The notes under the pieces: generated by a model
The model's input: the letters and a program-made list of their open reading frames with translations, nothing else
What the model was told of the DNA's origin: nothing
Database searches by the model: none
Translations under genes and position numbers: made by a program
Assembly: GCA_022578965.1 (NCBI GenBank)
Contig: MU400921.1
Location: 1-22,503 of the forward strand
Direction of reading: 5' to 3'
Length of the DNA stretch: 22,503 nt
Source of the DNA: Xylaria sp. FL1777
Lineage: Eukaryota > Ascomycota > Sordariomycetes > Xylariales > Xylariaceae
Shown here: positions 1 to 10,100 of the stretch, one piece after another
How positions within the stretch are numbered: the stretch's first letter is position 1
How the letters are laid out: every line of letters starts with the position of its first letter

Positions 1-1136
1 AATATAATAAAGTATTATAAAATTATTATATAATATATTATTGCTATTAATATTTACTTAATAAATTAAAAAATAATTAGTTTTTTAAACAAATTATAAA
101 AATAAAAATATAGAACTTTTATAAATTAAAGTAATTAGTTATAACTATAATTTACTACAAAAATCTATAAAGATTTGCAACATTTAAAGAAAATTTTAAT
201 TGCATTTATAATATTATTCCAAAAAAATATAAAAATAACTATTATAAATATTATTAGCTAATTAAAGCATAATTATACTAAAAAATAGTTGCTAAAAGTA
301 AAAAAGCTTAAAAATTATAATTTAAAGCTTAATTAAAAGCAAAAATAAAATAAAGCGCAATAATATTTAGAATATAAAATAAAATAAGCACTTAAACATC
401 TTATAAAAAAAAATCAAAAAACAAAATAAGCATTTGCTAAAAAAGCAGCAAATAACTAAAAAAACTAAAGCTTTATATAAAGTTTAATGTAATAATTAGT
501 AAAACTAATTTAAAATTAAACTTATATATTAAAAAAAAAAGTATAACACTTTAATTAATTTAAAAGCATAAGCTAATATAATTTTACTTAAAGTAGCAAA
601 ACAAAATAAAATTTTTTAAAAATACAAGCAAAAATCTTAAAAAATTAAAAAATTTAATAAAAGCACTTTTAGCTATAATAATAATTATATATTTAAAAAA
701 ACTAAACCTTTTAATATATTTATATAAAAATACAAAAAACAAATTATATTAAATATTGCTAATATATTTAATTATAATATTATTTTAGAAATACTATAGC
801 TAAAAACTAGCAACTTTTTAATTTAATAAAAAGCAAAAATCATTAATTAAAAAAATAAAAAACAAAGCAAAAAAATCAGAAAAATTGCAAAAAAAATTTT
901 AAATAAAATACTAAAAGTATATTACAAATTTTATAAACTATTTAAAAAAAAAAAAAAAGAAAAACTTTTTAAATATAGCTTATAAAATTATTATATTTTT
1001 ATTAAGGAAAAATGTTAATTAAAGCTTTATTAAGTATATTATATAAGCTTAAATAAAATAAACGCTTTATAAAAATATATTTAAAAAAATCTAGCAAAAA
1101 GTTTTTTAAAAAAGTTTTAGTTATTTGTTAAATATT

Positions 1137-1150
1137 TTATAATACTAATA
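1137..1150. repeat. Left target-site duplication of the 603-bp insert
   Basis: Sequence ttataatactaata, identical to 1754-1767. The empty sites read ttatagtgctaata in B and ttatagtactagta in C. Confidence 0.8.
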
Positions 1151-1753
1151 TATATATTGTATTACTTAAGACTAACGGCTTTAAAAAGCTATGCTAAAAG
1201 CTATTTAATTTTACACGTGGGTAAAAACTATACTAAAGCTAAATAAAAATATTCCTGCTAACTACTTGCTACTATAACTTATATTTTTTTTATAGCTAAC
1301 TATATAAGCGCTACTATTTAAAAATTGCGTTGCTTGATTTTTATTTAATATTGCTGCTTTTGTTGCTTGCGTTTTTGCTTGTTATGTAAGCGTAGCTCTT
1401 TGTTACTTAGACTGCTTACTAGCGGTCTTTAAACAGGTTTTTCTTAGGTTAGTTCTAGGGCTTTAGCATGTTAGCAATAGTTTGCAATTTTGTTTTTTGC
1501 ATAGTTGCTAGCGCAGTTTTTTCTAGTAAGCAACCCTTTAAGCGGATAGTATTCTTGCTTGTTAAATTGTTGGCTTTTTGCTTGCGTAGCGTTTTTATAG
1601 CAGCAATAGTGCATAGTTAGCTTTAAGTTAGCTTTATTGCAAACTGCATAAAGCGGTAAATAAAGGCGTCCTTAGCTAGCTTGCGCGCTTAAACAGCTTT
1701 TGGGCATCCTGCTGCCTAGGCTAAATGGTCGCTTTAACAAAAAGGGCACGTAG
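1151..1753. mobile_element. 603-bp GC-richer insertion inside the RT of element A
   Basis: Present in A, absent from the homologous sites in B (about 22166) and C (about 9800). It is flanked by identical 14-bp direct repeats, and removing insert plus one repeat restores both alignment and reading frame. It has much more G+C than its surroundings. No long terminal inverted repeats or TG...CA ends are visible. On the minus strand it would end in an AT-rich tail (about 1151-1165) at the repeat. A target duplication this long fits LINE-type target-primed insertion (SINE, truncated LINE or retrocopied transcript) better than an LTR or most DNA elements. The family is not recognised. Confidence 0.75.
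1474..1671 (-). pseudogene. 66-codon open frame inside the insert, unidentified
   Basis: Stop-free minus-strand stretch between stops at 1672-1674 and 1471-1473. The same frame is also open for 26 codons upstream (1675-1752). The product would be rich in Lys, Gln, Asn, Tyr and Cys: an adjacent Cys pair at codons 23-24 of the stretch, further Cys near its end, and one internal Met. The Cys/Lys spacing is faintly like small zinc-binding domains, but no full CxxC pair survives, so no family is claimed. It may be a decayed gene fragment carried by the insert or chance. Confidence 0.3.
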
Positions 1754-1767
1754 TTATAATACTAATA
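1754..1767. repeat. Right target-site duplication of the 603-bp insert
   Basis: Identical 14-bp partner of 1137-1150. The RT frame continues directly after it. Confidence 0.8.
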
Positions 1768-4452
1768 CTTAAAATAAAAAATAAAAAACAACTAATTAAT
1801 AAAAAAAAAAAACTAGTATAGCAAATAATAATTAACTATTAATTATTAAACATAATTATTATTATAAATAAATATTTTTTTATTTTGCTAGTAATTATAA
1901 AAAAAAACATTAGTTAAGCAAAATAGTTTATAGCAGTTAATATTTTAAATAAATACTATATTATTAAAATAGCTAAAAAAAAAAAATAAAAAACTGCTAT
2001 ATAAATAATATATAAACTATATAAATATATAGTTATACTACAAAAACTATAAAACATACTAGCTAGCTTTTAACATATAATAATAATAATTTTATAGAAA
2101 TTTTTAAACAAATTTATGTTTATTTATTTAAATAATATTTTAATTTATTTTAAAACACTAAAAAAACACAAAAAACACGTAACTTAAGTATTAAAAACAT
2201 TTAAACAAGCAAAATTACAACTTAATATAAAAAAGTATATATAGCATATATAAAAGATTAACTTTTTAAAATTTATAATTACTTTAAAACAAATATAAAT
2301 TTAATAATTAAAAATTAATATAATATAAAACTAGAAAATATTTAACTTAGCTATTATTATAAACATATAATAAGCATTAAAATTTTTGAACTATATTTAA
2401 ATGTTAATTTAAAACTTTAAAAAAATAGCATTTTACTTTATAAAGTATATAAAAAAAAAATACAAAAGAAAATTCTTTTTAATTTTAAAAAAAGCTTAAA
2501 AAGCTTTTAAAAAACTAAAACTAAAAGTTATTTTTAACTTTATAATTAAACTACTTAATTTATAAAAAAAAAAAAAGCTAAAAATAAATGCTTTAAATAA
2601 TATAATTATAAAAGTTTTAAAACAATTAAAAAACAACAAAAAATAGCACTTAGTAGCTTATTACTTTAAAGCACTATAAAATATAATATTATAATACTTT
2701 ATATATAATAAAGAACTGCTTGTAATTATTATAGCACTTAAAAAATAAAAACTGTTTTTTATAAAAACTATAAAGCTAATTAAAATTTATTTAGATTATT
2801 AAAACTTAACAAAATTTATAACTATATAAAAAATTATTAAATAATATAAAAATTAAATGGTTTTTTTTTTTAAGTTTAATTTTAAAATATGTTATATTAA
2901 AAGAAAAAAAAACATTTAAGCAAATATACTTAGTTAATAAAGTTAAAAAGGATTTAAAGTTTTAAAAAAAAACATTTAAGTGCTATATTTTTAAGAAAAT
3001 AAAAGCTTAAAAATTAAAATTATACTTAAAAACCTTATAAATATATAGTTATAATAAGCTTATAACTTAAAAAAGTTAGCAAAACTATAAAAACATAAAA
3101 AATTAAAAAAAAACAAGCTAATATATAAACGTAAGGTTTATTTACTAAAATCTTTATAAAACAAGTTTATTAAAAAATTCTATAAACATTTATTATATAA
3201 ACACTAAAAAACAACAAAAATAGTTAAATAACTATAAAAAAAATATAATTTTTTAAAACTATAAAATATAATTAAATTTATTATAAAAAAATGTAATATT
3301 TATAATAAAGCTAAAATAGCTTAATATAAGCTTTATAAACTGCTATAACTTATATAAATACTTAAATAAGCATAACATATTATTGCTTAAAATTTTATTA
3401 TAGTATTATTTTTATTAACTAATTTAGTTATAAAAGTATAATATAATAAAATATAAGTTATTATTAATAAATTTACTAAATATGCTTACTTTTTACTGTT
3501 TAAAAGAAATATAATAGCTAAATAACTTATATATACTTTTATATGCTAATATTTAAATAAGCATAAATTATTAAAAAGAATTATTTTAAACTAAAATAAA
3601 TTGTTTACTTTTAAGTTTAAAACTAGCTTTTTTAAACTTATTAGTATTAAACTAAAGTTTTTAACTGCTTATTACTTATAAATAAATAAACAAACAAAAA
3701 AACTAAACTAAATATTAAAACAATATTTATAAAGTTATATTAATTACTAATAAAACAATTAAATAAAACTATTATTAATAGTATAGATTTTATATAATAT
3801 ATTAATAAACAAAAATATAAATATATTTTTATATAAAGCTATTTATAAATAGTAAACAACTATTAAAAAACAAAAAAAAACATTAATAAAAGTATTTATT
3901 ATTTTAATTATAGCATTTTAAGCAAGAATTATTATAATAGAAATTAAAACGTTATAAGCTAAACTATAACTATATTTTTAGTTTTTATAACAATAAATAT
4001 TAATATATTATAACAAAAAACAAACTAAAAAACTAACCTTTAAAAAAAGAAATAAAGTTTATTTATTATAATAAAAACAAAATATAAATACTAATATTTT
4101 TTAAATTAAAACAAAACAACTAAACAATAAATTAAAATTTAAAAAACTTAGCTTTTTTAAAATTAAAAAAGTCATTTTATTTATTAATTATAAATTATTA
4201 TTACTAAAAAATATATAAATTTACCTTATTTTTTACATTTTTTTATTAAAACTAGCACTTATTAAAATATTTATTAAAACATAATTAAAAATAAAAACAA
4301 ATTAAAACATTTATAAAGTTAAAAATATATTAAATTTTTGTTAAAATAATAATAACATTAAATATTTTATTAAATAAAAAAAATACTTATATGCTAATAA
4401 TATTTAAAAACTTAAAAAACACTTAAAAACTACTAAAACGATTATAAACTAG

Positions 4453-5141
4453 TTTTACTATTAATATTTTAATTAGCTAAAACTAAAAAAAAAAAATTAA
4501 CTTTAAATAAAACGTTTAGTACGTTTTAATTAAACTTAAATAAAGCAGCTTGTATTGCTTTAGCTTGCTTTTTTTATTATTTTTGCTTTTTTACTAGCGC
4601 TTTTTATTCTTTTTTAATACGCTTTATTTTGTTTAATTTATTTAAAAACTAAAGTTTTTACTAAACTATTTTAATACTTTTTGCTTTTAAAAAACGTTTT
4701 TATATATAAAGCTAAACTAACTTGCTTAAAACAAAATTAAAGCTATTTTAAGCTTATTTTAATTTTTTTTAAACTAAAAATAATTGTTGTTTTGCTTGCT
4801 TTTTTTTTTTTTTAAAATAATAATATTTAAAAACTATATTATTAATTAAGTTAATTAAAACTTTTAATTTATTGCAAAAGCAACTAATACGTACACATTT
4901 AAAACAATAAAACATATTATTTGTTATTTTATATGTTAATAATTAATTAAAGCAGTAAAAATAAAGCATAACTTTATAGCTAATAAAATTAATAAAAAAA
5001 GCAAAAATAAGTTTTTACTTTGTTTTAAATAAGCAGTTAGTTTTTTTAATATGCTTTAATATTATAATATACAAAAAAAAAAGGAAAAAAGAATACTTAT
5101 AGAAAATTATTAAAACAATAATTTTAAAAAAAAAAAAATAA
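4453..5141 (+). other. 3' noncoding region of element A between pol stop and LTR
   Basis: AT-rich sequence with poly-T and poly-A runs. It is homologous to the reverse complement of 6424-7100 in element C: both have a shared block just after pol (about 4500-4570). No protein motif was found on either strand. Ends in an A-rich tract at the LTR. Confidence 0.6.
5126..5141 (+). promoter_or_regulatory. Polypurine tract next to the 3' LTR of element A
   Basis: A-rich run lying immediately before the TG of the LTR, the place where LTR elements prime plus-strand DNA. Any G residues have been lost. The equivalent tract in element C (6424-6439, minus strand) still has a G. Confidence 0.55.
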
Positions 5142-5263
5142 TGTTATAAAATTAGCACAAAAGTAGCTTTTAAAGCAGCTTAATGCTTTTATATATATTT
5201 TTATATATATTTTGCACTTTTTTTTTTGCTAGCTAAAGCTAAAGTTATATAATAATTTATTTA

Positions 5264-5367
5264 GCTTACTAAGCTTATAATAATTTAAAGCTTATTAAAC
5301 TTACAATAATTTAAAGTTTATTAAGCTTATAGTAATTTAATGCTTATTAAACTTGCAATAATTTAAA
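5264..5367 (+). repeat. 4 x 26-bp tandem array in U3 of LTR A
   Basis: Units start at 5264, 5290, 5316 and 5342 with an exact 26-bp period. Each begins with gcttatta- or gtttatta-like sequence and ends in a taattta-like core. The same array is at 18465-18568 in B, with more G+C left. Placement upstream of the TATA-like box suggests an enhancer-like repeat. Confidence 0.85.
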
Positions 5368-5400
5368 AAAAGTTATTACTTTTTTTATTTTTTTTTTGTT

Positions 5401-5407
5401 TATATAA
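5401..5407 (+). promoter_or_regulatory. TATA-like box of LTR A
   Basis: TATATAA, directly after the U3 array and at the point where the A/B and C LTR types become alignable. Conserved in all four LTRs (6148-6154 and 13367-13373 on minus; 18602-18608 on plus). Confidence 0.5.
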
Positions 5408-5555
5408 TTATGCATTTTTTATATTTAGTTATTTACTTAATTTTAGTTCTTTAGCTATTAATTTTTTATAACTACTAAGCACTAATATATTTATTACTTT
5501 TAATTTTTTAAGACCTTTATTAATGCATAATGGTAAAAATACCCTAAAAACCTCC

Positions 5556-5573
5556 TTAACGGACTACCGTTAA
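5556..5573 (+). other. U5 stem-loop 1
   Basis: TTAACGG, 4-nt loop, CCGTTAA. The same stem is perfect in element C's left LTR, on a G+C-bearing stretch. Possible RNA structure in the LTR transcript. Confidence 0.5.
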
Positions 5574-5613
5574 AGATCTTATTATTACTTGCAAATTAAG
5601 ACCCTAAAAGCAA

Positions 5614-5639
5614 ACCTGTTATATTAATATATAACAGGT
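5614..5639 (+). other. U5 stem-loop 2 near the LTR end
   Basis: Perfect inverted repeat with 11-bp arms (ACCTGTTATAT and its complement) around a 4-nt loop, 8 bp from the LTR end. Slightly broken in the other LTRs by transitions. Confidence 0.5.
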
Positions 5640-5647
5640 CTGTTATA

Positions 5648-5905
5648 ATAAAGTAACATTTCTTTAAGAATATAATATATTTAAAAGCAATAAATATGCT
5701 AAAAATAGTATTAAAATAGCTAAAATAATTATTAATATTATAAAAATAAATAATAATATTATTAATATAAATTAACATAAATTACTAAAAATATTTACAA
5801 AAAAGCTATTTTATTTAGTATTAAAAAAAACCTAAAAATGTTTTAAGTTTTATAGTAGCTATAATTAGCTATTTATACTTTTAATAATATATAATAAAAG
5901 CTGTT
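5648..5905. other. 258-bp spacer between elements A and C
   Basis: Very AT-rich, no motif recognised. It is the left flank of C's insertion site: its last five bases (5901-5905, ctgtt) pair with 13643-13647. Before C inserted, it was continuous with 13648 onward. A minus-strand open frame running from the LTR into the spacer has no recognisable content. Confidence 0.6.
5901..5905. repeat. Left target-site duplication of element C
   Basis: ctgtt; partner at 13643-13647 reads ttgtt, one C-to-T transition apart. Five bp is typical for Ty3/Gypsy. Confidence 0.65.
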
Positions 5906-6147
5906 TGTAATAGACCTATTATACATTAATATAACAGGTTTGCCTTTAGGGTCTTGATTTGCAAGTAATAATAAAATCCTTAACGGTAGTCCGTTAAGAA
6001 GGTTTTCGGAGTACTTTTACTACTATGCATTAATAAAAGTCTTAAGAAATTAAAAGTAATAAGTATATTAGTGCTTAGCAATTATAAGGAAATTAATAGC
6101 TAAAGAGCTAAAAATTAAATAAATAACTAAATAAAGAAAATACATAA

Positions 6148-6154
6148 TTATATA
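6148..6154 (-). promoter_or_regulatory. TATA-like box of the left LTR of C
   Basis: TATATAA on the minus strand, just downstream of the U3 array in element orientation. Equivalent at 13367-13373. Confidence 0.45.
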
Positions 6155-6198
6155 AACAAAGGAAATAGTAGTAGTAATTTATAAACGTTGCTTTTTTT

Positions 6199-6312
6199 AA
6201 TAAACTTAATGCTATACTGTTTTAAGTTTATAGCTTAATAAACTTAACGCTTAAGTTTATTAAATTTAAAGCTTAATAAACTTAATGCTTAAGTTTATTA
6301 AGTTTATGCATT
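6199..6312 (-). repeat. 3 x 38-bp palindromic array in U3 of the left LTR of C
   Basis: Units start at 6199, 6237 and 6275. The middle unit contains an 11-bp perfect inverted repeat (aataaacttaa and complement) around 3 nt; the others are close to it. Same array at 13418-13531. Unrelated in period to the 26-bp array of A and B. Confidence 0.85.
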
Positions 6313-6423
6313 AAACCTTTATAGTAGTTTAAATATATATCTTTTTAACAAATAGGACTTTTTTTGCGCATGTTTTTTTTATACTTAGCTTTTTAACTAG
6401 CCTAGTTAGCTCATTTTGTAATA

Positions 6424-6439
6424 TTATTTTTCTTTTTTT
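6424..6439 (-). promoter_or_regulatory. Polypurine tract of element C
   Basis: Minus-strand run of A with one G directly before the 3' LTR; the plus strand is a T-rich run. Position fits a plus-strand primer. Confidence 0.5.
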
Positions 6440-7100
6440 ATAATTGTTGTTCTAATAATTCTATATTTCTTCTTTTATAAGTTTTTTTTTTTTATTTCCT
6501 GTTTTTTGTTCTTTGTGCTTATTATGTTTAGTAAGGTTTCTAAAAAACCTTGCTTGTTATGTTTTAAATAAAAGGCTTAACAAAACTTTACTTTGCTTTT
6601 TTTTATTAAACTAAAATTAATTAAAATAGCTTTATGTTTTTGCTGCAATTATTATAGCATAAAGTGTTTAATGTTAAAATTTGACTTTAATTAATATATT
6701 AAATATGTTGTAGCTAAACAAGCAAATTATAACGCTAGAAGTTTATTTTTAAAGCAAATGTAGCAGCTTACTTTTTAGCACAAAAAGCTAAAAAATAAAT
6801 TAAACTTACTAATAAAAAAGCATAAAAAAATAAGTGCAAAAATCTGTTGTTTTAAGCAATAAAAAAAACTATAGCAAAAAAAAATAGCTACTGCTATAGC
6901 TTATAGTTTAAGTAGCTTAAAAAAGCTTAAGCAAATTAAAGCAAAAAAACGTTATATAGCTAAAAAATAAAAATAGCATATTAAAGCAGCATAACTATTG
7001 CTAATTGTTTTTTTAAAGTTTAATTAAAATGCGCTAAACGCTTTGTTTAAAGTTAATTTCTTTTTTTTAGTTCTAGCTAGTTAAAGTATTAATAGTAAAA
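6440..7100 (-). other. 3' noncoding region of element C
   Basis: Between the pol TAG and the polypurine tract. Homologous in part to 4453-5141 of A, most clearly at about 6990-7060. No protein motif found. Confidence 0.55.
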
Positions 7101-10100
7101 CTAGTTTATAATTATTTTAGCAGTTTTTAGGTGTTTTTTAAGTTCTTAAGTATTATTAGCGTATAAGTATTTTTTTTATTTAATAAAATACTTAATGTTA
7201 TTATTGTTTTAATAAAAATTCAGTATATTTTTAACTTTATAAATGTTTTAATTTGTTTTTATTTCTAGTTATGTTTTAATAAATGTTTTAATAAGTGCTA
7301 GTTTTAGTAAGAAAATATAAAAAACAAGGTAAATTTGCATGTTCTTTAATAATAATAGTTTATAGTTAATAAGTAAAATAACTTCCTTAATTTTAAAAGA
7401 ATTAAGTTTTTTAAATTTTAATTTGTTGCTTAGTTATTTTGTTTTAATTTAAAAAATATTAATGTTTGCGTTTTATTTTTGTTGTAGTAAATAAACCTTG
7501 TTTCTTTTTTTAAAAGTTAATTCTTTAGTTTGTTTTTTGTTATAGTATACTAATATTTATTGTTATAAAAATTAAAAGTATAATTGCAGTTTAGCTTATA
7601 ACGTTTTAATTTTTGTTGCAATAGTTCTTGCTTAAAGTGCTATAGTTAAAATAGCAAGTGCTTTTATTAATGTTTTTTTTTATTTTTTAATAATTGCTTG
7701 CTATTTATAAACAGCTTTATATAAAAATATGTTTATATTTTCGTTTGTTAATATATTATATAAAATCTATGCTATTAGTAATAGTTTTACTTAATTATTT
7801 TATTAGTAGTTAACATAACTTTATAAATATTGTTTTAGTATTTAGTTTAGTTTTTTTGTTTGTTTATTTGTTTATAAGTAATAAGCAGTTAAAAACTTTA
7901 GTTTAATACCAATAAGTTTAAAAAAGCTAATTTTAAACTTAAAAGTAAACAATTTATCTTAATTTAAAACAATCTTTTTTAATAGCTTATGTTTATTTAA
8001 ATATTAGTATATAAAAGCATATGTAAGTTGTTTAACTGTTATATTTTCTTTAAATAGCAAAAAATAAGCATACTTAGTAAGTTTATTAATAATAACTTAT
8101 ATTTTATTATATTATACTTTTATAATTAAATTAATTAATAAAAGTAATGCTGTAATAAAATTTTAAGCAATAGTATGCTATGCTTATTTAAGTATTTATA
8201 TAAGTTATAGCAATTTATAAAGCTTATATTAAGCTGCTTTAGCTTTGTTGCAAATATTGCACTTTTTTATAATAAATTTAACTATGTTTTATAGTTTTAA
8301 AAAATCGTATTTTTTCTATAGTTGTTTAACTATTTTTGTTGTTCTTTAGTATTTATATAATAAGTATTCGTAAAATTTCTTAATAAACTTGTTTTATAAA
8401 AATTCTAGTAAATAAACCTTACGTTTATATATTAGCTTATTATTTTTTAATTTTTTATGCTTTTATAGCTATGCTAACTTTTCTAAGTTATAAGCTTATT
8501 ATAGCTGTGTATTTATAAAATTTTTAAGTATAACTTTAATTTTTAAGCTTTTATTTCTTTAAGAATATAGCACTTAAATGTTTTTTTTTAGAACTTTAAA
8601 TCTTTTTTAACTTTATTAGCTAAATATGTTTGCTTAAATATTTTTTTTTTCTTAATGTAATATATTTTAAAGTTAAACTTAGAAAAAAAAACCATTTAAT
8701 TTTTATGTTGTTTAATAATCTTTTGTGTAGTTATAAATTTCGTTAGGTTTTAATAATTTAAATAGATTTTAATTAGCTTTATAGTTCTTATAAAAAACAG
8801 TTTTTACTTTTTAAATGCTATAATAATTGCAAGCAGTTTTTTGTTATATATAAAGTATTATAATGCTGCATTTTATAGTGCTTTAAAGTAATAAGCTACT
8901 AAGTACTATTTTTTGTTGTTTTTTAGTTGTTTTAAAACTTCTGCAATTATACTATTTAAAGCATTTGTTTTTAGCTTTTTTTTTTTTTATAAATTAAGTA
9001 GTTTAACTATAAAGTTAAAAGTAACTTTTAGTTTTAGTTTTTTAAAAGCTTTTCGGGCTTCCTTTAAAATTAAAAAGGATTTTTTTTTATATTTTTTTTT
9101 TGTATACTTTATAAAATAAAATGCTATTTTTTTAAAGTCTTAAATCAACATTTAAATATAGTTTAAAAATCCTAATGCTTGTTGTATATTTATAATAATA
9201 GCTAAGTTAAGTATTTTTTAATTTTATATTATATTAATTTTTAACTATTAAATTTATATTTGTTTTAAAGTAATTATAAATTCTAAAAAGTTAATTTTTT
9301 ATATATGCTATATACACTTTTTTGTATTAAGTTATAATTCTGCTTGTTTAAGTGTTTTTAATACTTAGGTTATATGTTTTTTGTGTTTTTTTAGCATTTT
9401 AAAGTAAATTAAAATATTATTTAAGTAAATAAATATAAACTTGTTTAAAAACTTCTGTAAAATTATTATTATTATGTGTTAAAAGCTAGCTAATATGTTT
9501 TATAGTTCTTGTAGCATAACTATATACTTATATAATTTATATACTGTTTATATAGCAGTTTTTTATTTTTTTCTTTTAGCTATTTTAATAGCATAATATT
9601 TATTTAAAATATTAATTACTATAAATTATTTTGTTTAGCTAATGTTTTTTTTTATAGTTATTAATAAAATAAAAAGGTATTTATTTATAATAGTAATTAC
9701 GTTTAATAGTTAGTAGTTAATTATTATTTGCTATATTAGTTTTTTTTTTTTATTAATTAGTTGTTTTTTATTTTTTATTTTTAGTACTAGTACTATAAAA
9801 TATTTAGCAAATAACTAAGACTTTTTTAAGAATTCTTTTACTAAGTTTTTTTAAATATATTTTTATAAAACGTTTGTTTTGTTTAAGCTTATATAATATA
9901 CTTAATAAAGCTTTAGTTAACATTTTTCCTTAATAAAAATGTAGTAGTTTTATAAACTATGTTTAAAAAGTTCTTTTTTTTCTTTTTTTTTAAATAGTTT
10001 GTAAAATTTATAATATACTTTTAGTATTCCGTTCAAAATTTCTTTTGCGATTTTTCTAATTTTTTTGCTTTGTTTTTTACTTTTTTAATTAATGGTCTTT

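Larger units (their letters stand above)
1..4452 (+). pseudogene. Pol polyprotein of element A (PR-RT-RH-IN-chromodomain), inactivated
   Basis: Would encode the enzymes for reverse transcription and integration. Protease tail: the Ile-Leu-Gly-x-x-Trp-Leu block is at 779-802, reading IILEIL*L. RT: the block with AKGF-like sequence starts near 1094; after the insert the frame resumes at 1768; the YLDD catalytic box reads YLNN at 2125-2136. RNase H: the DKELL block is at 2707-2721, reading NKELL. Integrase: the zinc-finger CxxC at 3292-3303 has its second Cys changed to Tyr. The three DDE positions read Asn (3391-3393), Asn (3589-3591) and Lys (3697-3699). Chromodomain: 4312 to about 4446, with the Trp of the IKWKGY-type motif now a stop at 4375-4377. 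A TAG at 4450-4452, also present in C, may be the natural stop. Every change is a transition of C-to-T or G-to-A type. Confidence 0.9.
1..5647 (+). mobile_element. Element A: Ty3/Gypsy chromovirus, 3' part, mutated
   Basis: Left end is cut by the window edge; base 1 corresponds to about 21038 in element B and about 10938 in element C. In order it holds a protease tail, reverse transcriptase, RNase H, H2C2 integrase, chromodomain, about 690 bp of 3' noncoding sequence, an A-rich tract and the 3' LTR. That order and the terminal chromodomain identify a Ty3/Gypsy chromovirus. All pol motifs from 1768 to 4452 lie in one frame (codon starts at 1 mod 3), so damage there is by substitution, not indels. 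The copy cannot encode protein: active-site Asp/Glu codons read Asn/Lys and many Trp/Gln codons read stop. A 603-bp insert splits the RT. The right flank starts ataaa; the matching target duplication would lie left of the window. Confidence 0.93.
5142..5647 (+). repeat. 3' LTR of element A (506 bp)
   Basis: Starts TGTTATA and ends TGTTATA. The expected terminal CA reads TA, a C-to-T change; element C's left LTR retains the CA. Boundaries were set by comparison with B's LTR (18354-18849): the two diverge outside these points. Contains a 4 x 26-bp array in U3, a TATA-like box, and two inverted repeats in U5. The outer U5 end has clearly more G+C than B's inner copy (35 versus 20 in 117 bp, counted by hand). 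Confidence 0.88.
5906..6423 (-). repeat. 3' LTR of element C (518 bp)
   Basis: On the plus strand it starts tgtaat (so the element end keeps its CA) and ends tgtaata. Same length as the partner 13125-13642, and most visible differences are transitions. The outer (left, U5) edge keeps 37 G+C in 117 bp against 19 in the inner edge of the partner. Confidence 0.9.

Noticed and set aside
1380..1470. RNA polymerase III A/B boxes or a tRNA-derived head in the insert
   Set aside because: A ggttagttctaggg-like stretch only loosely resembles a B box, with no convincing A box or cloverleaf.
5596..5778. 60-residue minus-strand open frame
   Set aside because: Spans the LTR A boundary into the spacer; Ile/Tyr/Phe low-complexity product, no support.
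6199..6312. Possible CRISPR-like array
   Set aside because: Three directly abutting palindromic units with no unique spacers, inside an LTR and repeated in its partner; a tandem U3 array.
8913..9119. 68-residue plus-strand open frame
   Set aside because: Antisense to the RT/RNase H part of pol in C; no motif.
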